This document shows, one piece after another, positions 43,344 through 50,873 of a stretch of DNA of 61,279 bases. The DNA is from a virus: positions 1 through 61,279 of the IMG/VR virus record IMGVR_UViG_3300006925_000018. The stretch is one strand, 5' to 3'. Every line of letters starts with the position of its first letter. The first letter of the stretch is position 1. The position numbers were made by a program, and so were the translations under genes. The notes beneath the pieces were generated by a model that saw only the letters and a list, made by a program, of their open reading frames with translations, ran no database searches and was not told the origin of the DNA.

Positions 43344-43636
43344 GTCAATACACCGACAAGATTAATGCAATAGCGGAAGACTTTGCAATGATTGATAAGT
43401 ATGAATCAATAACTGCTCTTGAAGGCAGAGACGGTATGCTAATCTTACATTATAGTCATGGCGGCAAAAAAATAGATTTTAGGACTGACAGCGAATATGA
43501 AGGAACAGTAGGTAAAGCAGGCGAAACAGTAATAGTTCCTGCAACTGATGGTACTTACATAAGGCTTAAACAAAAATATACATCAGAAACATGGGGTTCT
43601 AAAATTGCAAAGTTTTGGAACAAAATTCGTGGTTGA
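43340..43636 (+). CDS. hypothetical protein, 98 aa
   Basis: A small mixed-charge protein (MSQYTDKINAIAEDFAMIDK, then a beta region GRDGMLILHYSHGGKKIDFR) with no signal peptide or membrane segment. It overlaps DexA by four bases, implying coupled translation. The -35 box of the next promoter overlaps its stop. No family recognised. Confidence 0.65.
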   Translation: MSQYTDKINAIAEDFAMIDKYESITALEGRDGMLILHYSHGGKKIDFRTDSEYEGTVGKAGETVIVPATDGTYIRLKQKYTSETWGSKIAKFWNKIRG

Positions 43637-43661
43637 CAAAAAGCATAAATACAATTACAAT
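43633..43661 (+). promoter_or_regulatory. sigma-70-type promoter with an embedded late-type box
   Basis: TTGACA (43633-43638), 17 bp, TACAAT (43656-43661). The late-consensus match CATAAATA (43644-43651) lies in the spacer. The downstream ATG is 43690, with a CGGAGAGG ribosome site. Confidence 0.7.
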
Positions 43662-43689
43662 ATGCTTTTACTTTCGGAGAGGTAATTTT

Positions 43690-43869
43690 ATGGATCCAGT
43701 ACTATTTTTTATACCATATGTAATTGGTACATTACTAGGACTACATTGGGGATTTAAAAGTGGTGTCAGGAACGGTTCTGAAGCCACTGTAGATGCACTA
43801 ATGCAAAAAGGTTTCTTAAAATGGAAAGAAGGGAGGGACGGCAATATTGAATTTACAAAGGTAAACTAA
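43690..43869 (+). CDS. small membrane-anchored protein, 59 aa
   Basis: I take ATG 43690 (MDPVLFFIPYVIGTLLGLHW), preceded by GGAGAGG; upstream frame extension would run through the promoter. One N-terminal hydrophobic helix (about 3-22) is followed by a soluble part (GSEATVDALMQKGFLKWKEG). It shares its stop region with the desaturase start. It may anchor or accompany the desaturase at the membrane; this is inference. Confidence 0.6.
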   Translation: MDPVLFFIPYVIGTLLGLHWGFKSGVRNGSEATVDALMQKGFLKWKEGRDGNIEFTKVN

Positions 43870-44615
43870 TGCTGTTCAAACTGTTTGGTAAAAATAATGG
43901 AAAAATACACACAACAATTTTTATGTTGTGTTCCCTTATATTTGCTTACTTAACATTCTTTCATTTTACACTTGCTGAATGGTTAATACTATTTGTGAGT
44001 GCAACTATATTCACTGGCTTTACTACATCAGGCTTCTTGCATAGATATTGTTCGCATAGAAGTTGGCGTATGCCACGTTGGCTAGAAGTATTTTTATTAG
44101 GTAGTACCACAGCATTACTTAATCAACCTGCAATGGGTTGGGCGGCTATACATTTATCTCATCATAAACACACAGATCAAGAGGGCGATCCACACGGTCA
44201 TATTCATAGTATATGGGATAATTTTTGTGTGTTTAACAAAATACCACCACTAAGACATATACCGCGTTGGATGTTAAGAGATAGGCTGTATGCTAATCAA
44301 ACCAAATACTATTGGGAAACAGCAATAACATTACAACTGATAGTTTCTTACTTTTTGGGCTGGCAAGTAATGGTATCATTTATTGCATTATCTTATCTTT
44401 ACCAAATAGGACTAAACTTAGTTGGGCACTCAAAAGAACTAAAACCTATTAACAATTCACTACTTGCTATACCTTGGATGGGCGAATTATACCATGCAAA
44501 CCACCATTGGCAACCAGGTAATGCTAGGTTTGGTATGCTGGACGGAACGTACTATTTCATGATAAAGTGGGCTCAAATGCTCGTTTCTGAGCCAAAAACT
44601 CCTAAAAATAATTAA
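43869..44615 (+). CDS. membrane fatty acid / acyl desaturase
   Basis: A 248 aa membrane enzyme that inserts a double bond using a di-iron site. The three His boxes are present: HRYCSH (58-63), HLSHHKHTD (HxxHH, 95-99), and LYHANHHW near 215. NLVGHSK gives another His. Hydrophobic helices at about 16-55 and 150-190 are expected. Co-transcribed with the membrane-anchored 59 aa protein from the sigma-70-type promoter at 43633. It could alter host membrane fluidity during infection. Confidence 0.93.
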   Translation: MLFKLFGKNNGKIHTTIFMLCSLIFAYLTFFHFTLAEWLILFVSATIFTGFTTSGFLHRYCSHRSWRMPRWLEVFLLGSTTALLNQPAMGWAAIHLSHHKHTDQEGDPHGHIHSIWDNFCVFNKIPPLRHIPRWMLRDRLYANQTKYYWETAITLQLIVSYFLGWQVMVSFIALSYLYQIGLNLVGHSKELKPINNSLLAIPWMGELYHANHHWQPGNARFGMLDGTYYFMIKWAQMLVSEPKTPKNN

Positions 44616-44655
44616 AAACCTACTAAAAACAAGCAGTTACACCCTATGAAAACGG

Positions 44656-44683
44656 TTGACAAATCGCCAGAATTTGCTATAAT
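44656..44683 (+). promoter_or_regulatory. sigma-70-type promoter of the 44719 operon
   Basis: TTGACA (44656-44661), 16 bp, TATAAT (44678-44683). Leader about 28 bases with AAGGTAGGAG before ATG 44719. Confidence 0.85.
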
Positions 44684-44718
44684 AGTTGTATAAATTAAAT
44701 AAGAAGGTAGGAGTTTTT

Positions 44719-45135
44719 ATGCATTTAGATAACGAAGTAAAGATAGCAGGCGAGACACAACGTAAAGAGCGTTTTGGTTTAGCATCTATAAACGATGATC
44801 ACAAAACATTTACTGGTGATGTACTTTATACGTCACAAAAAGGTAACAACTTTTCAAGTAGTATTGAAGAGAAGTTCCAAGATACTGCTCAGGTAGACGG
44901 ACTTACAGTTTGGAAGTCAAACGGTGAAGTTCCATTTGCTGACATGCTGTTGGATTTTGTGCAAATTGATGCTATCACTTTTGAGCAGGCTGAATTCTCA
45001 ACAATTCAAAAGAACAAAGATGCAGAAGCATCGTTGGAAACTTTATTCAGACACACAGATGGTAACATCTACTTAGGTGAAAATGCTCTTGATTACAGAG
45101 CAGAACGTTTAGCAAAAATTGAGGAGACAGTATAA
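44719..45135 (+). CDS. hypothetical protein, 138 aa
   Basis: ATG 44719 (MHLDNEVKIAGETQRKERFG) is used, because the transcript would start near 44690 and AAGGTAGGAG precedes it; an earlier in-frame TTG at 44686 lies at the -10 edge. The protein is acidic and mixed alpha/beta, with no recognised motif. It leads an operon whose later members include the ppGpp-hydrolase-like protein and the SWIM protein (each overlapping its neighbour by one base). Confidence 0.65.
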   Translation: MHLDNEVKIAGETQRKERFGLASINDDHKTFTGDVLYTSQKGNNFSSSIEEKFQDTAQVDGLTVWKSNGEVPFADMLLDFVQIDAITFEQAEFSTIQKNKDAEASLETLFRHTDGNIYLGENALDYRAERLAKIEETV

Positions 45136-45458
45136 TGTTAACAGTAGAAATTCATAACGAAGCAATACAAGAAGCCGCTCAGGCAACTCAACACTATTTA
45201 GATACAGTTGGTGAGCATCCATTTAATTGTGGTTTTGCTTGGGTAACTGCTAATGTTAAAGGCAACACCAAAGTAGGCAAAAGTTTTATTGCACAAGGTT
45301 TTGAGAAAAGTTATAACGGAGGATTTCAAATTTGGAATCCAAGCGGTAGTTACACTCAAGACGTTGGTGCTAAGATGGCTGGTGCAGATGCTTATGTGTC
45401 TACTGTTAAAAAATATATTCCAGAAGCACCACTTTACACAGGTTCAAGGTTAGATTAA
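45135..45458 (+). CDS. hypothetical protein, 107 aa
   Basis: A soluble protein, with MLTVEIHNEAIQEAAQATQH and then a Gly/Asn-rich beta region (FNCGFAWVTANVKGNTKVGK). No catalytic motif found. It is strictly coupled to both neighbours by one-base overlaps, so it is co-expressed with the HD-domain hydrolase. Confidence 0.65.
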   Translation: MLTVEIHNEAIQEAAQATQHYLDTVGEHPFNCGFAWVTANVKGNTKVGKSFIAQGFEKSYNGGFQIWNPSGSYTQDVGAKMAGADAYVSTVKKYIPEAPLYTGSRLD

Positions 45459-45955
45459 TGTTAGACAAAGCAGTCAAATTTGCCACTTTGGCACACGGTA
45501 GCCAGGTACGAAAGTACCATGGCACTCCGTACATATCGCATCCTTTAGCAGTAGCGGAAATTGTTAAGTCAGTTCCGCACACTGAAGAAATGCTTATGGC
45601 GGCTGTTTTGCATGACGTTGTCGAAGATACCCCTGCAACTATAGAGCAAATAGAAAAACACTTTGGATCTACAGTTGCAGAGTTAGTTTTCTTTTTAACT
45701 GATATATCTAAGCCTGAGGACGGTAACAGAGCCCATAGAAAGCAGTTAGATGCTGAACACAATGCTAACGGTCCTGCTGAAGCACAAACAATTAAAGTTG
45801 CTGATTTGATACATAACAGTTCAGACATAGCCGCACATGATCCTAGGTTTTGGAAAACATACAAGACTGAGAAATTGCAAACTTTAAACTTGTTAGATAA
45901 AGCAGATGCTACACTTAAAGCAAGAGCATTTGCACAAATTATGGAAGGTAAGTAA
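45458..45955 (+). CDS. HD-domain (p)ppGpp-hydrolase-like protein (SpoT/MESH1 type)
   Basis: A 165 aa stand-alone HD hydrolase. HGSQVRKYHGTPYISHPLAV (the first His and substrate-loop region), VLHDVVEDTPAT (HD and ED) and IKVADLIHNSSD follow the RelA/SpoT hydrolase order. The size fits small alarmone hydrolases that lack synthetase and regulatory domains. Manganese-dependent removal of the 3'-pyrophosphate from ppGpp is the family reaction. Early-type promoter and coupling suggest a role in countering host stringent response; the biochemical assignment is by motif. Confidence 0.82.
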   Translation: MLDKAVKFATLAHGSQVRKYHGTPYISHPLAVAEIVKSVPHTEEMLMAAVLHDVVEDTPATIEQIEKHFGSTVAELVFFLTDISKPEDGNRAHRKQLDAEHNANGPAEAQTIKVADLIHNSSDIAAHDPRFWKTYKTEKLQTLNLLDKADATLKARAFAQIMEGK

Positions 45956-46275
45956 TGATTAGCATATTGCAAGAAACAACCGATTGGGGCAAATTCAAAG
46001 TCAATAACGGCATTTATCATATAAATGGTGCTGGTAGTTTAGTTGCATACCAAGTTAACCAAGATGCAGAAGTGCAAGTTCTTAAATCGCCTAGCAAACA
46101 ATTTTCCAAGTCGCGAAGAAAATTTGTGAAGATTGGTGAGCGACCAGAAGAAGTTGCAAGTCATGTTATTGAAGTCAAAGGTTCTAAAGGTAATGTTTAC
46201 TATGTGGACACAGAAAAGAACACTTGTACTTGCCCAGGATTCACATTCCGAGGTAATTGTAAGCATATTAAATAA
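45955..46275 (+). CDS. SWIM zinc-finger protein, 106 aa
   Basis: The C-terminus contains CTCPGFTFRGNCKHIK, the C-x-C-x(n)-C-x-H SWIM signature, which binds zinc and usually DNA or protein. The N-terminal 85 residues form a beta-rich domain (NGIYHINGAGSLVAYQVNQD) with a basic stretch (KQFSKSRRKFVKIG). It is coupled to the hydrolase by one base. Its stop lies inside the late promoter of the next gene. Confidence 0.78.
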   Translation: MISILQETTDWGKFKVNNGIYHINGAGSLVAYQVNQDAEVQVLKSPSKQFSKSRRKFVKIGERPEEVASHVIEVKGSKGNVYYVDTEKNTCTCPGFTFRGNCKHIK

Positions 46276-46278
46276 ATA
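46271..46278 (+). promoter_or_regulatory. T4-type late promoter, leaderless arrangement (deformylase gene)
   Basis: AATAAATA overlaps the SWIM stop and is followed by five bases and ATG 46284. Confidence 0.7.
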
Positions 46279-46283
46279 CTAGT

Positions 46284-46790
46284 ATGTTAGTAGAACCAAA
46301 TCACCAAGCATTACATATGAAGGCAGACGTTGATCCGTTTACTGCTGACGATGTGAATTGGCCTGAACGACAAAAAGAAATGTTCCAACTTATGAGAGAT
46401 AAGTTCGGTATAGGATTGGCCGCTCCACAGTTAGGTGCTAGTTACAATATGTTTGTAATGAATCACACAACATTAGGTGACATAGGTGTTTACAATCCAG
46501 AAATTATTTCGCAGTCGGAAGAAACTGTATGCCAGGAAGAAGGTTGTCTAACATTTCCTTTATTATTTTTTATGGTAACAAGACCTGCAAAATGCACAGT
46601 TAAGTTCTCTGATGCTTTCCAAGAAGAGCATACACTAGAACTAGAAGGTACTGATGCTCAATGCTTTCAACACGAATTTGATCACTTACAGGGTAAGTTA
46701 TTTTTAGAATATGCTAGTGACATGAAATTGCAAAGAGCAATGAAGAAACGTGAAAAGAGAGTAAAACAGTTATTAAAGATGCAGGCATAA
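46284..46790 (+). CDS. def: peptide deformylase
   Basis: Removes formyl groups from new proteins. GIGLAAPQLG is motif 1, EEGCLTFPL is motif 2 with the Cys ligand, and QHEFDHLQGKL is motif 3, HExxH-type with two His ligands and the catalytic Glu. At 168 aa it is full length. A late promoter at the five-base spacing drives it, so late proteins may be deformylated by the phage enzyme. The GH6 gene follows 9 bases later, in the same transcript. Confidence 0.95.
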   Translation: MLVEPNHQALHMKADVDPFTADDVNWPERQKEMFQLMRDKFGIGLAAPQLGASYNMFVMNHTTLGDIGVYNPEIISQSEETVCQEEGCLTFPLLFFMVTRPAKCTVKFSDAFQEEHTLELEGTDAQCFQHEFDHLQGKLFLEYASDMKLQRAMKKREKRVKQLLKMQA

Positions 46791-46798
46791 GGTAACTT

Positions 46799-47641
46799 AT
46801 GGACTATCCGTTTTTTGTTAATAACTTCGACAGAGTTAAAGATCACAAATTAACCCATCCAGCAGTAAGCGAAATATTTAAACACCCTGTATCCTTCTGG
46901 TATGGCCAACGTAACGGTAGGAATTGTAAAGACTTACACAAAGGCATACAACGTTTACTAAACCGTACATTGCCGCAACTACCAGTATTTGTTATATATA
47001 ATTTGCCTTCAAGAGACATGGGACATTACAGTAAAGGCGGCGCAAGTGGAGAACAAGAATACTTAGACTTTTTATTTCAGTTCTGCAATGGAATTGGAGA
47101 TCATAAACCTATAGTAATATTTGAGCCTGATGCTTTACCTCATAGTACATTAATGGATAATAACGATAAAGAGTTTCGTATTAGACTTATGAAAGCAGGT
47201 ATTGATGTTTTAACACAGAACAGTAATGCTATTGTGTACTTAGATATAGGACATAGTAATTGGTTAGAACCAGATGTAGCAGGCAAGTTAATTAACTCTG
47301 TTACTAACAAACATGTACGTGGCTTTAGTGTTAATGTAAGTAACTTTAGAACTACAGAAGAGAGCATTAAATGGGCTCTTAGAGTTACAGAGAACACGTC
47401 TAACAAACGTTTTGTCATTGACACTAGTCGTAATGGCAACGGCCCTTATGGAAACGAGTGGTGTAATCCTCCGGGAAGAGCACTAGGAATTCCACCTACT
47501 ACAGATACAGGTGTAGAAGAATGTGATGCATTTTTATGGATTAAGATACCTGGAGAATCAGATGGTACAGGTAATGGTGGTCCAAGAGCTGGAAAGTTTT
47601 GGCCTGAATATGGAAGTGAGTTAGTTTTAAATAAAGTTTAA
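46799..47641 (+). CDS. glycoside hydrolase family 6-like protein (cellulase type)
   Basis: IYNLPSRDMGHYSKGGASG, IFEPDALPH, VYLDIGHSNWL, GFSVNVSNFRTTEES, DTSRNGNGPYGNEWCNPPGR and FLWIKIPGESDGTG follow the GH6 order closely. Acid residues D73 and D111 fit the two conserved catalytic Asp positions, and the Asp of PGESDG the third. At 280 aa it is a bare catalytic domain without signal peptide or carbohydrate-binding module. GH6 enzymes cut beta-1,4-glucans with inversion. Being late, it may be virion-borne or released at lysis. It meets the minus-strand gene with a four-base overlap. Confidence 0.88.
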   Translation: MDYPFFVNNFDRVKDHKLTHPAVSEIFKHPVSFWYGQRNGRNCKDLHKGIQRLLNRTLPQLPVFVIYNLPSRDMGHYSKGGASGEQEYLDFLFQFCNGIGDHKPIVIFEPDALPHSTLMDNNDKEFRIRLMKAGIDVLTQNSNAIVYLDIGHSNWLEPDVAGKLINSVTNKHVRGFSVNVSNFRTTEESIKWALRVTENTSNKRFVIDTSRNGNGPYGNEWCNPPGRALGIPPTTDTGVEECDAFLWIKIPGESDGTGNGGPRAGKFWPEYGSELVLNKV

Positions 47642-48051
47642 CTTACACCGCTTGGGTCTAATGGATCTGAGTCAACAGTATCTTGAGTACCGTCGCCAGT
47701 CATATCATCACCTGCTGGTACTTCTATGCTATTTTCTAAGTAATGTTTAGCATCACTTATGTATACTCCTGCTTTGGTAATCTTTGACTGCCACCAATGA
47801 GGAAAGTCCGCATCTGGCAAATCATCTAGCATTTTGTATAATTCAACACAGTAAGAACCCATTTGGAATAAGTCTCTTTTAACCATGTCTCTCTCGTTAT
47901 CAACGTGTCCTACTGATAGTTTATCGTTTTCTTCATCACCAGCATCTCTTTCACTTACATCATATGAGTCAAGCAAAGTTGTTGAACGAGGCTGTTCTAC
48001 TATGTTTGGTGTGATACCTGCAAGTTGTTGTAGTTTTTCAATTTCGTTCAT
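47638..48051 (-). CDS. putative internal virion protein, 137 aa
   Basis: The start MNEIEKLQQLAGITPNIVEQ has a KLQQLAG motif followed by IVE, resembling the KKLAGL...LDE segments of the next minus-strand gene. A helical core (VKRDLFQMGSYCVELYKMLD) with HWWQSKITKAGVYISDAKHY follows, then a Gly/Asp-rich acidic tail. Similar helical modules occur in marine T4-like phages, in my recollection. Not an enzyme by motif. Confidence 0.58.
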   Translation of the reverse strand: MNEIEKLQQLAGITPNIVEQPRSTTLLDSYDVSERDAGDEENDKLSVGHVDNERDMVKRDLFQMGSYCVELYKMLDDLPDADFPHWWQSKITKAGVYISDAKHYLENSIEVPAGDDMTGDGTQDTVDSDPLDPSGVS

Positions 48052-48052
48052 T

Positions 48053-50302
48053 TTATAATCCTGCTAATTTTTTAAGTTCTACCATTGTTTCTTCTAAAGC
48101 ATTGTCTATTGCTTGATCAATTGATTCTTCTTGCTGTGCTGGATTCATACCTGGTAACTGTGGTTGATGTGGAGTTCTTTGTTGAACTGCCCCGTCAGAT
48201 CCTTTACCTCTTGGTTGAATTTTTAATCCTACTTGATCCAATATATTTTGTGTTACTCTTTCTTGTTTTCCCTGAGGACCTTTAATAAGAATATATGCTG
48301 GATTGTTTGGTGTTGGAGGAGCAACTGTTACTAGTTTAGTTCCTTGCATTAGTCCTGGAACTTGCCCTAACATCATAACTTCTTTACCGCTTTTATCTAG
48401 TAATACATAGTCAGCATCTGGACCATCTAGTTCATCATTTCGGAAGTCGCCTTGCTGAAACTCATTAACTTCTTCATCTTCTGCGTACATGTCTGAAAGA
48501 TCTAATGCTTCTGCTGGCTCACCGTGGTCTTTCCAATCTGCATCATCAACTAATGCTTCAATATATATTTGAATGCATTCATCTCTGTCATCATCTGCAT
48601 GTAAACCTTTTTCTCTACAAATTTCGTTAATTTCGTCGTCCAGTTCTTCCATTGAACAACCACATGCTATACAAAGTCCTTCTTCACCACCCTTTTGATA
48701 AGCATCAAATAGTTCATCATATGCTTGAGATTCACGGCTTTGTTCTGCTTGTGGATCAAAACTTTCTTCCATTTCTGGTTCTTCGTCATCTTCTAGTTGT
48801 GCTTTAAGTTCGTCGTAGTCCCAAGTATCACCGTATTCATCTTCAAATTCTTCTTTGCTCATTTGATCGACATCTATTAATACGTCTTTTAGTTTGCCTT
48901 CTTTAATATCTAAACCAGCCATTTGTCTCATGTAGTTGAGATCGTCTTCTTCTTCAATTGCTTCTTCTGGGTTACCATATGTCTCACATGGATTCTTACC
49001 ACAGCCACAATTCTTAGGCTCGTCTTTTTTGGCTTCCATTTCTAATTCATCTTCTGGTGCATCAAACTCTGGATCATCCATGCTTACCATTTCTGGCTCG
49101 TCCATGTCCATATCTGGTTCTGGTTGGTCATCTAAATCATCAAAGTTATCTAGTTCTGCATCTTTTCTGTGCAATTCCATATTGTTGATTGCATTGTTTA
49201 CTAGTGATATAGTCCATTTTTTGTCCTCATCACCTAACGCCATTATGCCGCCTTCTGGCATGTTATCAATGATGTTACTTAATCTGTCACTAGCCGCAAA
49301 TCCTTCATCGTCGTTTGCCAGTCTAGCATTAATTTCACCTAGCACATATCCTGGAGATTGTGCTAATAGTTTTAAAAACATTTCTTTTTTAACTGCTGGA
49401 TCGTTTATATCAGCACCATCTGGAAACTGATTAGCCATGCTTCTATTTCTTTGTCTGCTGTTGATAGGCTTACCTGTGTCAACACTGATCATATCTTTAG
49501 GAGCAATTTTAGTAAAGCCTACTGAATTAGGATCACTTGCCGCCGCCTTTGCAGGTCTTTCTGCAGAAGCCTTTTGATCTTTCTTACTAACACCAGGTTC
49601 ATAGTCCATTGCACCCTTGCCTGGAGCAAAGTTAACTGGTGCTTCGTCGAGCAACCCTGCTAATTTTTTTAATGTTTCTAATGATTCTTTCATAATTTTA
49701 CCTGTTATTTTGTCGTAAACCAAATCAAATATTTCTTGGTTAAACTCTCCCATATACCTAGCATACGTTTGTTTAGCACTATCTAAGTCTGGAGCACTAA
49801 GTAATGCAGTTCTAAATGCACTTGCACTCGCTACATCTCCGCTTATGCCTGTAACAGTTGGTGCTTGTATCACATAACCGTGTTTTAGCATAGATTGTGC
49901 GTTATTAGTATTTATCACATCTGTGCCATTTTGTAGGTAACTATCAGAACCATCTTTTAAAGGTTTAAATGCAAACCTTGGACTTTCCTCCATATCCTTT
50001 TGTCCTACTGCAAAAAACAACGAATGTTGTTCTGCTGGAGTAAAGGTACTTGCGTACGAATCCTTATTGTATAAGTTATTTCCTGCTGGTATGATAATTC
50101 TATCTTGAGGTATATCATGTTGCTGAGTCATGATGCTGATTTTTTCTTGTGCATCAAATGGTGATTTACCTGCTTCTACTTTATTTGCTGTAGCAATATA
50201 TACTTCTGCATCAGGATTATTAGATTGTAGTGTGCGAAACACTTCCGCATGATGCGGTAACATAGGTTGGAATCTACCTGGATATATAATAACCTTTTTC
50301 AT
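48053..50302 (-). CDS. nucleotidyltransferase-domain protein with acidic tail, putative virion polyprotein, 749 aa
   Basis: I chose ATG 50302 (MKKVIIYPGRFQPMLPHHAE), five bases after a perfect minus-strand late box; an upstream in-frame ATG at 50341 would begin before the transcript. Residues 1-200 form an HxGH-type nucleotidyltransferase (NMNAT/cytidylyltransferase-like) with GRFQPMLPHH and a C-terminal TGISGDVASASAFR in place of ISST. An internal KKLAGLLDE|A (about 211-221), RQMAGLDIKE|G (about 468) and a terminal VELKKLAGL repeat one module three times. The centre is acidic with Cys-rich patches (NCGCGKNPC, CIACGCS). The repeats look like protease sites between parts. Confidence 0.7.
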   Translation of the reverse strand: MKKVIIYPGRFQPMLPHHAEVFRTLQSNNPDAEVYIATANKVEAGKSPFDAQEKISIMTQQHDIPQDRIIIPAGNNLYNKDSYASTFTPAEQHSLFFAVGQKDMEESPRFAFKPLKDGSDSYLQNGTDVINTNNAQSMLKHGYVIQAPTVTGISGDVASASAFRTALLSAPDLDSAKQTYARYMGEFNQEIFDLVYDKITGKIMKESLETLKKLAGLLDEAPVNFAPGKGAMDYEPGVSKKDQKASAERPAKAAASDPNSVGFTKIAPKDMISVDTGKPINSRQRNRSMANQFPDGADINDPAVKKEMFLKLLAQSPGYVLGEINARLANDDEGFAASDRLSNIIDNMPEGGIMALGDEDKKWTISLVNNAINNMELHRKDAELDNFDDLDDQPEPDMDMDEPEMVSMDDPEFDAPEDELEMEAKKDEPKNCGCGKNPCETYGNPEEAIEEEDDLNYMRQMAGLDIKEGKLKDVLIDVDQMSKEEFEDEYGDTWDYDELKAQLEDDEEPEMEESFDPQAEQSRESQAYDELFDAYQKGGEEGLCIACGCSMEELDDEINEICREKGLHADDDRDECIQIYIEALVDDADWKDHGEPAEALDLSDMYAEDEEVNEFQQGDFRNDELDGPDADYVLLDKSGKEVMMLGQVPGLMQGTKLVTVAPPTPNNPAYILIKGPQGKQERVTQNILDQVGLKIQPRGKGSDGAVQQRTPHQPQLPGMNPAQQEESIDQAIDNALEETMVELKKLAGL

Positions 50303-50307
50303 ATTAG

Positions 50308-50315
50308 TATTTATC
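50308..50315 (-). promoter_or_regulatory. T4-type late promoter, leaderless arrangement, minus strand
   Basis: Minus-strand GATAAATA, five bases before ATG 50302. It lies within 20 bases of the neighbouring gene's end. Confidence 0.75.
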
Positions 50316-50327
50316 AGAAGTCGGTTA

Positions 50328-50855
50328 TTACCCTTTCTCATACTTTACACCTACTATATGGTATCTGGTTTCCCAACCAAAGTTAATTGCACTATGCAAT
50401 CCTGTGGTGTCTACTTGGTATGTACTACCTACTTCTAAATGATACATTTTAGGTTGTGTAAGTTCATCAAAGAACATCATGTATGCATCGGGATTTGTTA
50501 CCAGTGGTATGTGTAATCTTGTATTTCTTTTACCATTATCGCTGTCTGAGTGTATGCTGTAGTTGGTATGAGAGTCTAGTTTTAATAATCTCCAACGTAC
50601 ATATTCAGGAAACTGATTTATTAATTCTTCAAAGTATGTGCCTTCTAGGCGTTTGTTTAGTGTGCAATATGCTTTTTCAGGAAATTGTAAATGTTTAATT
50701 TTACCTGTGCTTTCGTTCCATGCGTCATTGCCCAGCACACTAGTTAGTGTTATTTGATTTGGATTTGCAAAACCTACATCTTCAAGTAAGTCATCAAGTG
50801 ATTGTTTTAATTTTTGAGGATCTGTTTGATAATCAAGTTTAATAACATGTGACAT
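50328..50855 (-). CDS. Fe(II)/2-oxoglutarate oxygenase, Asp/Asn beta-hydroxylase-like
   Basis: A 175 aa cupin-fold protein. SIHSDSDNGKRNTRLHIPLV holds the H-x-D iron ligands and the RLHIPL strand. MYHLEVGSTYQVDTTGLHSA holds the distal His, and NFGWETRYHIVG a conserved Arg that binds 2-oxoglutarate. The family hydroxylates Asp or Asn in proteins or acts on related substrates. The target is unknown. Late promoter TATAAATA at 50861-50868 (minus) with five-base spacing to ATG 50855. Confidence 0.78.
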   Translation of the reverse strand: MSHVIKLDYQTDPQKLKQSLDDLLEDVGFANPNQITLTSVLGNDAWNESTGKIKHLQFPEKAYCTLNKRLEGTYFEELINQFPEYVRWRLLKLDSHTNYSIHSDSDNGKRNTRLHIPLVTNPDAYMMFFDELTQPKMYHLEVGSTYQVDTTGLHSAINFGWETRYHIVGVKYEKG

Positions 50856-50860
50856 GCTAC

Positions 50861-50868
50861 TATTTATA
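50861..50868 (-). promoter_or_regulatory. T4-type late promoter (perfect TATAAATA), leaderless arrangement, minus strand
   Basis: Perfect TATAAATA on the minus strand, five bases before ATG 50855. Confidence 0.8.
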
Positions 50869-50873
50869 GGATA

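Noticed and set aside
45406-46020. 204-codon minus-strand frame opposite the SpoT-like gene
   Set aside because: Overlaps well-supported plus-strand genes completely and contains no motif.
49909-49916. Minus-strand GATAAATA inside the nucleotidyltransferase gene
   Set aside because: Within coding sequence, with no start codon or ribosome site nearby.
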